Source: Tautonia rosea (GTDB taxonomy: Bacteria > Planctomycetota > Planctomycetia > Isosphaerales > Isosphaeraceae). Taken from it: a DNA stretch of 64,000 nucleotides. Location: NCBI RefSeq assembly GCF_012958305.1, contig NZ_JABBYO010000008.1, forward strand, positions 188,001-252,000, read 5' to 3'. Both the position numbers and the translations under genes were made by a program. Below are positions 8,149 to 15,022 of the stretch, one piece after another. Numbering within the stretch: position 1 is the first letter of the stretch; every line of letters starts with the position of its first letter. The notes beneath the pieces were generated by a model that searched no databases, was not told the DNA's origin, and saw only the letters and a program-made list of their open reading frames with translations.

Positions 8149-8240
8149 GCCTCTCACCTCATCCTACGCAGCCCTGCCCTCCGCGCCAATCAAAACTCAG
8201 GCTGCGCACGGTCTGCGGCGGTGTGACGGGATGGCGAGCG
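8149..8240 (-). repeat. Possible further copy of the cassette-like repeat
   Basis: CCTCTCACCTCATCCTACGCAG and the following CCTCCGCGC stretch resemble the left half of copy 1 (CCTCACGCCCATGCTCCGCAG, CCGCCGAGC). It falls at the 3' end of the gene at 8190-8639, the position expected in the array. The right half is not clearly conserved. Confidence 0.3.
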
Positions 8241-8639
8241 TAATCGTGCTCCCTGTCTCCCTCCGAACGAATCGCGTCCCCTGGGGTGAACACGGCCCGA
8301 TCCCCCCGGCTCCCGAGATCCGGAATGCGATCCACCGATGCCCCCCCTCCGCAAGACCGCCCCAAACGCCCACATGCTAAGTGGCACACCAATCATCACG
8401 CCCCACCACGCTGACCCCGGCTCCGCCCCCCACTGGCAAGCCGCCGCGAACCCGAAGCACCACACCGCCAGAATGGCGAAGGGTGATCCCGCAACAACCC
8501 CGACCCAGTACGGCCGGTCCCCACATCGGAATCGAATTCCGACGATTGCGGTCGAGATGATTGCGGCCACGGCCAGCATGAGCAGGCCAAAGGTCGTGGC
8601 TCCCGCTGCATCAATTCTGCCAGAGTGGGCAAACAGCAT
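8190..8639 (-). CDS. Small membrane protein of unknown function, possibly frameshifted
   Basis: A 149-aa reading that begins MLFAHSGRIDAAGATTFG. It has three hydrophobic spans (GLLMLAVAAIISTAIVGI, WVGVVAGSPFAILAVWCFGF, AWWGVMIGVPLSMWAFGA). The ATG at 8639 has GGGGAGGG upstream. After AVLRRGG the frame crosses a run of seven G (minus strand, near 8342-8348) and becomes Gly/Ser/Arg-rich. The next frame gives a more protein-like tail, SVDRIPDLGSRGDRAVF to a stop at 8159. Either the tail is a real odd extension or the gene is frameshifted at this run. Function unknown. Confidence 0.55.
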   Translation of the reverse strand: MLFAHSGRIDAAGATTFGLLMLAVAAIISTAIVGIRFRCGDRPYWVGVVAGSPFAILAVWCFGFAAACQWGAEPGSAWWGVMIGVPLSMWAFGAVLRRGGIGGSHSGSREPGGSGRVHPRGRDSFGGRQGARLRSPSRHTAADRAQPEF

Positions 8640-8652
8640 CCGAGTTCCCTCC

Positions 8653-8760
8653 CCACCTTCCACCCAGACTCAGCAGCTGACCCCGCCGCACACCCCTCAT
8701 GCCCAGCCCAAGCACGGTTTGTAACCCGATCCAAGACCGGTGGGACTTCCTCGACTCAGC
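8653..8760 (-). repeat. Possible further copy of the cassette-like repeat
   Basis: The left half, CCACCTTCCACCCAGACTCAG followed by ACCCCGCCGCAC, aligns well with copy 2 (CCGCCTCACACCCAGGCTCA, GACCGCCGAGC). It begins 14 bp upstream of the start codon at 8639 and ends at the stop codon of the next gene upstream (8756), again the order expected for a cassette. The right half is weak. Confidence 0.45.
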
Positions 8761-9427
8761 TCGGGTCGAGCGTCGAACCGGGGTCCCACACGTCCCCTGC
8801 AGGGATTCCCATCGGGCATCGCGCCGGGCGACGATATTCCCAAGGGCTTGTGCCGTCGGCTCGTACCCGAGTCCCCTCGGAGCCTCCCCTCACTGGCGTG
8901 AGGCTGACCAGGAAATCGATGCAGCCGTGCTCCTCCGCGATCCCGTCGAGATGCGGCGGGACGCCCGCCTGCAGCCAATCCGGGAAGTCCTCATCGGGCC
9001 GCGTCCGCCGCCAGTAACCGGGCAGCCCCTCCTTCTTGGGCGTTGATTTCCGCAGCAAGAAACACGCCATGCTGGACGGCAGATAGCACCGCACTTCGGC
9101 GAGATAACGGCCCGGCGGCACCGAGATGGCCAACGCGTCGCAGCCCAGCACACCAGACGTCAGGTCCAGCGGCCTGGACGCTCGACCGACCCACTCTTCA
9201 TCCTCCTGTGCCGTCGGGGCCCCAAGTCGGAAACGGATGCGGTACGGACCGTCCTGGTCCAGCTCCAACCACATCGCAAGCTCTTGCTCGACCGCGCCGC
9301 CGCGCCCCAGTCGCGGATGCTCATCCGGCAAGGATCGCGAGTAGAGCCCGATCCCCGTCGACTCGTTATCGACGGAGACATCCAGCACCGTTCGCCTGCG
9401 GGATAGGGCCGGGATGCGCGAGCGCAT
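8756..9427 (-). CDS. Protein of unknown function, 223 aa
   Basis: A soluble protein I do not recognise, starting MRSRIPALSRRRTVLDVSV. It contains ELAMWLELDQDGPYRIRF, ALAISVPPGRYLAEVRCYL and a C-terminal EHGCIDFLVSLTPVRGG. The PPGRYLAEV wording suggests a beta-sandwich, as in bacterial domains that report a derived value per residue, but this is a weak impression. The ATG at 9427 follows GAGGTG. The last 25 residues look degenerate and end at a possible cassette repeat. Confidence 0.6.
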   Translation of the reverse strand: MRSRIPALSRRRTVLDVSVDNESTGIGLYSRSLPDEHPRLGRGGAVEQELAMWLELDQDGPYRIRFRLGAPTAQEDEEWVGRASRPLDLTSGVLGCDALAISVPPGRYLAEVRCYLPSSMACFLLRKSTPKKEGLPGYWRRTRPDEDFPDWLQAGVPPHLDGIAEEHGCIDFLVSLTPVRGGSEGTRVRADGTSPWEYRRPARCPMGIPAGDVWDPGSTLDPS

Positions 9428-9583
9428 GATTGCGCACCTCAGTCGTTCGGAAGTCTCAGATTCCCGTCTAAACGCCAGATATCCCGCGGCATCAAGTAAT
9501 GCATGTCAGCCGTTCGGCCGCCCGGGGGTAACCGTGAAGTGGTTCACAGATCCCCATGCCACGCGCCAAGGAGTCCCCCAACC

Positions 9584-9655
9584 GTGGTCTCCATTATCGG
9601 CCTCGACCTCAGCACCTTCAAGAGCCTCACCTGCGTCGCCGATGAGGGAAAATCA
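9584..9655 (+). pseudogene. IS110-family transposase, short N-terminal fragment
   Basis: From a GTG at 9584, with CCAAGGAG upstream, the translation VVSIIGLDLSTFKSLTCVAD matches the first residues of an IS110 transposase (the conserved first Asp in GLDLS). Similarity ends after about 24 codons, and the rest of the frame is the antisense of the PEP-CTERM gene. It differs in sequence from the fragment at 6302, so it comes from a different element. Confidence 0.6.
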
Positions 9656-9673
9656 GAACCTCGCCCCGACAGT

Positions 9674-10471
9674 TCAGGGAAAGGCGTCATGGTCGGAGTC
9701 GAGTGGAACAGGGCGCAGCGACTTCAGCCGGCCGCGGGTCCGCCGACCCACCGCAACCGCGAAACCAACCATGCCAAGGCCGCCAGCCATCAAGGCGAGC
9801 GAGGCCGGCTCGGGCACGACCGTGAGTGTCCGGTTCCGGCCGATCACCGCCAGTTGACTCGGGTCGATTGTGTCCGGATCGGGGTCGGGACCCATATATA
9901 CATTGAACCGATCATCCCCCGTGAGCGACAGGAAGGTCCCCGGACCAAACGGGACAGACACCCCTTTCGCGCTGAAGCTGAGGCCTCCATCCGTGAAGAA
10001 ATTCACCCCGGCAAGAGGATTGGGAGCCTGGGGGACCAGAGTAAAATCCATGGTCAGGTTCTCCACGTCGCCAGACACGATCTGCCCGTCCTGACGGACG
10101 ATATTCGTCAGCTCGCTCAGCGGACTTCCATAGAACTCGACCTCGGGACTGAGGGTGAAAGGGAGGAACAACGCCGGGCTCGGAGACACCCCCTCGAACG
10201 TCCCGCGGACGCTCGTGAACGGGATCGCTCCACCCGTCGGCGCGCCCGTATCGTCGAGAGTAAACGTGATGTCTCCGAGAGCGCGGAACGGGACAAAGCC
10301 AGACGGCGGAGTGATGCCCGCATCAATCAACGCCTGAGCCAGCGGCCCGCCCTCAACGACCTGAAACTCGAAGTCCGCCGAGACGCGTACGGTGAACTCG
10401 ATCAGCTCTGCGGACGCACGAGGCGCAGCGCTGATCGACGCCAGTAGAACCAGCGAAACAATCCGAAACAT
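9674..10471 (-). CDS. PEP-CTERM sorted exported protein
   Basis: A 265-aa protein with a Sec signal peptide (MFRIVSLVLLASISAAPRASA). A beta-rich body contains FRALGDITFTLDDTGAP, a marker of planctomycete PEP-CTERM proteins. The C-terminal sorting signal is VVPEPASLALMAGGLGM with a hydrophobic span and GRRTRGR. Exosortase would cleave and anchor it at the surface; no exosortase gene lies in this window. AAAGGAAA precedes the ATG at 10471. The 18 residues after the basic end of the sorting signal are more than usual, so the stop may have been displaced. Role unknown. Confidence 0.85.
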   Translation of the reverse strand: MFRIVSLVLLASISAAPRASAELIEFTVRVSADFEFQVVEGGPLAQALIDAGITPPSGFVPFRALGDITFTLDDTGAPTGGAIPFTSVRGTFEGVSPSPALFLPFTLSPEVEFYGSPLSELTNIVRQDGQIVSGDVENLTMDFTLVPQAPNPLAGVNFFTDGGLSFSAKGVSVPFGPGTFLSLTGDDRFNVYMGPDPDPDTIDPSQLAVIGRNRTLTVVPEPASLALMAGGLGMVGFAVAVGRRTRGRLKSLRPVPLDSDHDAFP

Positions 10472-10805
10472 ATCGATTTCCTTTCAGAATCAAGCAGCAT
10501 GCCCCCGAGTCCCGCATCGCCGGCGAAGCATCGGAAATATCGGCGAATAAAACTCCGCGGCGCCGCATGGGATGTCAAGGATCACCCTGCTCCCTGGCTT
10601 CGTCGGGACGAATCGAGCCCCCTGGGATCGACACCACCCAGTGGGGTGGATGAGGTCATCCTGACTCCTGTCTGCATCTGCACCGCCTGGAAGCACTGGC
10701 GTCGACACGTCCCCAGTCACCCCGCCGCCATAAGCTTCACGGGCCAGCCTGCCGCCCATCGCCTCCGCGTGTTCGGACGACGAAACGGACGGCATCCTCT
10801 ACGAC
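10472..10805. other. Gene-free stretch
   Basis: I see no gene here. It lies upstream of the PEP-CTERM gene and downstream of the secreted protein at 10806, and should contain the PEP-CTERM promoter. Confidence 0.4.
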
Positions 10806-11432
10806 TTACCACTCACCTTGAATATGAATGAATCCATCAAATTCGTACGTAAATGGGATATCGGGAGAGACCCCGGGAGGAGGGAGTGCTTCCAGAACAA
10901 CGGGAACTTCGACTTCCATCCAGAGAACTCCCTTGGCCCCGACAAATCGATCCGTTCCGCCGACAATCTTCCACAGGGCGGTCGCGCCGAAGCTAGGTTC
11001 ACCCGCCATAAATTTGCTTACGTCAAAGGTGTATGCGCCAACGTACTCCAAATGGAGATCTCCGTCATCCGAGCTGAGGACGTGGAAGATCCCCTTCGTC
11101 GGCCAGCGGATCACCGAGGTGCGCGGGTTCAGGATGCCGGTCGTAATGCTGGTGTTCGCCCCCACATGATCGTTCCGCCCAGACCCGACGAGTTCACCGC
11201 CAATCGCAAAATCATCCCCCGATGCCGTGTACTCACTGATCCCGGAACCATCGCCGATGATGATGCCGGCGTTGCCTCCCTTCGGTGTCCCAATGTTTGT
11301 GGGGCTGAAGACCCCCGTCCCGCTGTAATGGATCGGCTTCGGCGGTTGAGCCCATGCCGGAGCGACGAGCGTGGTCGCAATGAAGCTTGCAGCTAAAATC
11401 ATAAAAGAGTTCGATCCTATTCTGCGAGTCAT
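10806..11432 (-). CDS. Small secreted beta-barrel-like protein, paralogue 1
   Basis: A 208-aa protein with a signal peptide ending APAWA-QP. The mature part contains GTGVFSPTNIGTP, VGAYTFDVSKFM and the signature WKIVGGTDRFVGAKGVLW. I know this GGT.RF.GA.G pattern from small secreted proteins whose predicted fold is a calycin-like barrel; the role is unknown. The ATG at 11432 has AGGAG eight bases upstream; an ATG at 11438 is too close to it. It is the lowest of three similar secreted genes on this strand, each separated by hairpin elements. Confidence 0.75.
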   Translation of the reverse strand: MTRRIGSNSFMILAASFIATTLVAPAWAQPPKPIHYSGTGVFSPTNIGTPKGGNAGIIIGDGSGISEYTASGDDFAIGGELVGSGRNDHVGANTSITTGILNPRTSVIRWPTKGIFHVLSSDDGDLHLEYVGAYTFDVSKFMAGEPSFGATALWKIVGGTDRFVGAKGVLWMEVEVPVVLEALPPPGVSPDIPFTYEFDGFIHIQGEW

Positions 11433-11520
11433 GCACATAACTCCTCGAGTAAGGCTAGGCGAAGATGTTCAACTGCATCGTGCTCTCGGGGAACACGAGG
11501 TACGTCACGTCACCAACCCT

Positions 11521-11709
11521 GCAGATGGGCGGCGGGGTGGCTGGGGTCAGGATAACCAGCCACCCCGCCGGGGCCGCTGCAGCGCGAGGCGAGGCGGATT
11601 ACCCAACGCATGGACACGTCGGGTGCCACTGTCGGCTTGCCCGCCAGTGGCACCCGACCGGACCAGAGTACTGGCGGACAAGCCGCCAGCGGTACTCTGC
11701 CACGGCCTC
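11521..11709. repeat. Three adjacent hairpins (REP-like)
   Basis: Three palindromes in the gap between two secreted-protein genes. Around 11530-11571 GGCGGGGTGGCTGG pairs with CCAGCCACCCCGCC. Around 11610-11651 GTCGGGTGCCACTG pairs with CAGTGGCACCCGAC. Around 11664-11699 CAGAGTAC-TGGCGG pairs with CCGCCA-GTACTCTG. No T-run follows on either strand, so they are not classical terminators. They resemble dispersed REP-type palindromes. Confidence 0.7.
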
Positions 11710-11753
11710 TCGCCCGTCTCACCCGCCACCGCACATCGCCGTAAAAATGGCGA

Positions 11754-12299
11754 TTATGGATTGATCGTTCCAACTTGCGTGTAAGTTGCGATGGCCGAAT
11801 CCGCCGTCAGGGGGGTGGGTTCGGATTCGAAGCACGTCTGCAGGCTACCGGTTGCGTTCTCGTATCGGCCAGTGCCGCCTACAACCGTGAACTGGCCATC
11901 TCCGGAGAAGACAGCCAGGGCCGTAGCCTTGTCGATGACGATCGTAAACTCTGCAACCCACGTGCAATGAATCTGGCCGCCGCGGCCAATGATGATCTGG
12001 AGCTCCCGATTGCCGAAGTAAGGATTGGGGCCCTGTACCCCTTCGAATTGGATAATCTCAATTTCATTGTCTTCGAAGACGGTCTCGGGGACCGAAGTCG
12101 GACGGATCGAACCGGTTTGCAATGCGACTCCATTGAATTCGCTGAACTGCTTGGCGATCAATGGCACGTCTTCGAGGTCGGAGAGGAACCCTTGCAAATT
12201 CGAGAACCTCACCACGCCGACCGCGTCGTACTCGGCCCCCGAAGCACCGGAGCACATCAGAACCGACATCACCGCTATGGATGAAAGCTGTCTGATCAT
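11754..12299 (-). CDS. Small secreted beta-barrel-like protein, paralogue 2
   Basis: A 181-aa protein with a signal peptide (MIRQLSSIAVMSVLMCSGASG). The body has VALIDK-type strands, FTIVIDKATALAVFSGDG, and the signature FTVVGGTGRYENATGSLQ, the same GGTGR(F/Y).AxG pattern as the neighbour at 10806. The ATG at 12299 lacks a strong ribosome-binding site. Function unknown. It is probably a duplicated family member, considerably diverged from its neighbours. Confidence 0.75.
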   Translation of the reverse strand: MIRQLSSIAVMSVLMCSGASGAEYDAVGVVRFSNLQGFLSDLEDVPLIAKQFSEFNGVALQTGSIRPTSVPETVFEDNEIEIIQFEGVQGPNPYFGNRELQIIIGRGGQIHCTWVAEFTIVIDKATALAVFSGDGQFTVVGGTGRYENATGSLQTCFESEPTPLTADSAIATYTQVGTINP

Positions 12300-12365
12300 A
12301 ATTGCATTCTCAATATTTGCTGATAGTCTCGAACGTAGTTTATCGTTTTCGGCTGCATCGCGCGC

Positions 12366-12480
12366 GGGTGGCCCCGGTTGCTCGCCAACCGGGGTCGCGG
12401 AGCGACGAGAGGTGATGAGGCGGCGTCCCGCAATCTCTCGCGGCTGCGCCGCCCCGGTTTGCGAGCAACCGGGGCCACCC
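12366..12480. repeat. Long hairpin with 20-bp perfect arms
   Basis: GGGTGGCCCCGGTTGCTCGC at 12366-12385 has its exact reverse complement at 12461-12480. A second inner pair (AACCGGGG near 12387-12394 with CCCCGGTT near 12452-12459) continues the stem. The loop between is about 57 bp. It lies upstream of the gene at 11754. Confidence 0.8.
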
Positions 12481-12543
12481 GTGAATTACCCAACGCATGA
12501 ACCTTCCCATGAAGACGTGGGCATGCCACTCCACCACCCCAGC

Positions 12544-13119
12544 TCAGTTGCCGCCGACCACAAGGGGACCCTCCCCCGTCCAGATGTACTGCACCTCAGT
12601 GTCACCCGGAGAGAATTCCTCCGTCCAGGCATACATGAGGAATGAGCCGCCTCGAATTCGCTTGAAGCGCTTCGTGGACGCCTCCGGGACCGGCGTAAAC
12701 TCCGCCAGGAAGAAGGCAAGATACCTGTCCTCCCCGACTTGGAAGAGCGTCACACCGAGCCCCGGTGACGTCGCATCGTAGTGGAACGCCTGTGTTCCCT
12801 TGTCGGATTGAAACAGGATGATCGGCGGATCGTCGGCGTTCTCGAACGGGATCGCATCCTCCCCCGGAACAGCCTCGTCGAAGAGCACCTCCAGCGTACT
12901 CCTCGTCGTCTGGTAGACCCCCAATCCGGTCGCCGTGCCAATGGCGTCGAATTCAAGGAACGGGTCCTGCGGGGAAGGGGGCAGCGGATCGTAGATCGTC
13001 CCCACCCCGGTCACAACGAAGGGAATCTCACTCTGAGCATCAACCGGCGCAGTGAATCCCAGGGGAACCAGAATCGTCGCGAGCAGCATCAACACTCGCC
13101 GCAGCTTGGCACCATCCAT
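12544..13119 (-). CDS. Small secreted beta-barrel-like protein, paralogue 3
   Basis: A 191-aa protein with a signal peptide (VLMLLATILVPLGFTAPVDA-QS). The mature part has FVVTGVGTIYDPLPP, FDAIGTATGLGVYQTT and FKRIRGGSFLMYAWTEEF, laid out like the two neighbours; the GGTGRF motif is replaced by RIRGGSFLM. The ATG at 13119 has GAGGAGG upstream. Function unknown. The TGxGT...GxATGLGxY layout is typical of secreted proteins of this class in planctomycetes. Confidence 0.75.
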   Translation of the reverse strand: MDGAKLRRVLMLLATILVPLGFTAPVDAQSEIPFVVTGVGTIYDPLPPSPQDPFLEFDAIGTATGLGVYQTTRSTLEVLFDEAVPGEDAIPFENADDPPIILFQSDKGTQAFHYDATSPGLGVTLFQVGEDRYLAFFLAEFTPVPEASTKRFKRIRGGSFLMYAWTEEFSPGDTEVQYIWTGEGPLVVGGN

Positions 13120-13330
13120 TCACAAACCTCCTCGTTGAGGACTGATCATCCTCCGATCAGGCGAGTCCTCCCTCGATTCGCCCGTCCGAAGTCCAGCTTG
13201 GCAGGTGGTCGCCCAATGATCGGGCCGACTCCCCACTGATCAATCCTGCAAAACAGCGAGAAAGGTTACAGGTCGTTCAGAAATTCGTTCCATTATGGCA
13301 ACAGTGAGATCACCATTCGTCACGAGAACC

Positions 13331-13430
13331 GGCGGCGGGTGGCCGGGGTCCGAAGACGGACCCCAGCCACCCTTGGCTCGCAACAACCCGAGGTCCGCCT
13401 TCGGACTCCAGCCACCCGCCGTTCGAATGC
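13331..13430. repeat. Nested hairpins upstream of the secreted-protein run
   Basis: GGTGGC.GGGGTCC pairs with GGACCCC.GCCACC (about 13335-13369). A second, weaker hairpin (GAGGTCCGCCTTCGGACTCC, about 13390-13409) follows. Outer GGCGGGTGGC and GCCACCCGCC arms enclose the whole. It lies directly downstream of the gene at 13447 and may affect transcript ends. Confidence 0.65.
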
Positions 13431-13446
13431 GATGGGAGGCAGCACC

Positions 13447-14484
13447 TTACCCTGGAACCGGTTGGAGTTGCAGCCTGTTGGCCTTCAAGACGTTGACGAA
13501 CCAGTTGACCACATCCTCCCCCACTGCCGAGACATCATCAACGGTGGATCCGATTGCTCGAACCGAAGCATTCACCGAATCTGCGAGGGTATCACCAAGC
13601 GTGTTTCCAATACCCTTCAGGATTGACCACCCGTCAGCCCCGGCTATCGAAACCACACTGAGCGCGCCGGCATACTGCACGAAGGCGATGGTCGAGAAGA
13701 CTCCAACGAACTGAGTCAGGGATTCTTGACTCCCCCCTTTGATCGTTGTGACCAGGTCGTCGATCATGGCCCCATAGAAACGGCCCTGTTGGGACGCGAT
13801 TGCGCCGAGAACCGGGGCAAGGGGAGGAAAGACGAGGGATCCGACGGCGGTACCGACAAGTGCGAAGGTCGCCCCGCAAATCTCCTCCGCCTTGATCTTG
13901 CCAGCACGGATGTCGGCCTCGTTCTTGACGAAATACTCCTTCAGTTTCGCCGCAATCTCATCGATCAGTTTCTTCTGTTGTTCCGGAGTGATCGTGTCGG
14001 CCGGCACTTTGGTCGAATGAGACTCCCCGCTATCGATGTTCGTCAGGCGCACCTCTCCGCGCGTCACCGTCATCAGGTATCGCGCCGGCAGGATCGTGTG
14101 TTCCGCTGCGCCCCCCTCGGTTGTCCACGAGTTACGACCCAACCCGACACAAACGAGGTCGAGGTTGTTCATACTCTGGAGCATAGGGCCAGGAAGACCG
14201 GTGGCGGCGGCGAGCTCGACGATCAGGGTATTGCGAAGGTCGTCGTCACTCATCACTCGGATTGCCGAGTCGTTACGGATCCCGGCCTCGCGGACGAACA
14301 CCAAGACGGCGCCCACACCCGCGAGCGTTGCGTCGTCCATCGCCTGGTAGTGTTCCACCGGCTGATTGGTGCGGCCGGCCATCTCCACGATGAGCGTGTT
14401 CCGCTGGCTCTCGTCCGACATCCCATTCAGGTCACGGAAGGTGCGGAACTTGCCCGCCATCATCACGCCGCGGATCAAGGTCAT
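13447..14484 (-). CDS. Protein with two tandem MSDxxxRNTLIVE repeats and a hydrophobic C-terminal half
   Basis: A 345-aa protein. The first 110 residues contain two copies of a motif: MSDESQRNTLIVEMAGRTNQ and MSDDDLRNTLIVELAAATG, each followed by a Q.M....L..VG tail. A middle charged helix (TPEQQKKLIDEIAAKLKEYF) precedes a Gly/Ala-rich region, FALVGTAVGSLVFPPLAPVL and FVGVFSTIAFVQYAGALSVV, that could insert in a membrane. It ends with a conserved-looking VGEDVVNWFVNVLKANRL. The ATG at 14484 has GAGGAGG upstream; the longer ORF to 14682 is rejected. I recall the RNTLIVE repeat from unannotated bacterial proteins only. The layout of small repeat module plus hydrophobic domain is reminiscent of pore-forming effectors, but this is speculation. 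Confidence 0.75.
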   Translation of the reverse strand: MTLIRGVMMAGKFRTFRDLNGMSDESQRNTLIVEMAGRTNQPVEHYQAMDDATLAGVGAVLVFVREAGIRNDSAIRVMSDDDLRNTLIVELAAATGLPGPMLQSMNNLDLVCVGLGRNSWTTEGGAAEHTILPARYLMTVTRGEVRLTNIDSGESHSTKVPADTITPEQQKKLIDEIAAKLKEYFVKNEADIRAGKIKAEEICGATFALVGTAVGSLVFPPLAPVLGAIASQQGRFYGAMIDDLVTTIKGGSQESLTQFVGVFSTIAFVQYAGALSVVSIAGADGWSILKGIGNTLGDTLADSVNASVRAIGSTVDDVSAVGEDVVNWFVNVLKANRLQLQPVPG

Positions 14485-15022
14485 GAGAAAAACCTCCTCT
14501 TGGTGCCACGCGCCGCCGCCGAACCTTCGTTTCGACGCACGATTCGTCGCCCTTGAGACAACCCGGCGATCGAAAATTCGTGATCCAAAACAAATGAACG
14601 CACGTCTCATCCCGAACGTCGAATCCCAATATGTTGGCAATCGTGAGAGCTTGCAAGAAAATTCTTGGGCTTCGACGGACAATCACGGACGAAGGCCGAA
14701 CGCAAACAATCCGCGCCGGTGGCGACGCCGCTCGATCGGGTCCGGGAGGCAATCCGGACGGGCAGCTCCCATGCCCCTCACATCGGCCCTGGAATCGGAG
14801 ATCCCGGCCCTTGAATGCGCGGCAATCCGACCGATCTACCAGATTATGTGACTGAAGCCCCCCGTTTTCTCGATGGTAATGAGGACGAGGCCCTCCAAAC
14901 TCACACGAACGCGCGGCGACGGAGCCGCACAGGGCCGAGACGAGGGAGCACCCAGCCTCCGCGCCGATGAGGACGAACGCCAGGCGCACCGATCCGCTCC
15001 GCACCATCAAGGCCCGACCACC
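14485..15022. other. Gene-free stretch between divergent genes
   Basis: Holds the divergent upstream regions of the genes at 14484 (minus) and 15023 (plus). It contains the plus-strand copy of a dispersed repeat at 14800-14880, listed separately. No gene was recognised. Confidence 0.45.
14800..14880 (+). repeat. Dispersed repeat, copy 1 (other copy at 43024-43105, opposite strand)
   Basis: TTATGTGACTG followed by GTTTTCTCGATGGTAATGAGG resembles TTGTGTGACTG followed by GTTTTCTCGATGATAAAAGG on the minus strand near 43 kb. Similarity continues weakly for 30 bp upstream. Both copies lie in gene-free sequence. Confidence 0.55.

Noticed and set aside
6631-8226. 531-aa plus-strand open frame
   Set aside because: Antisense of the beta-helix gene; His/Arg/Pro-rich translation without motifs.
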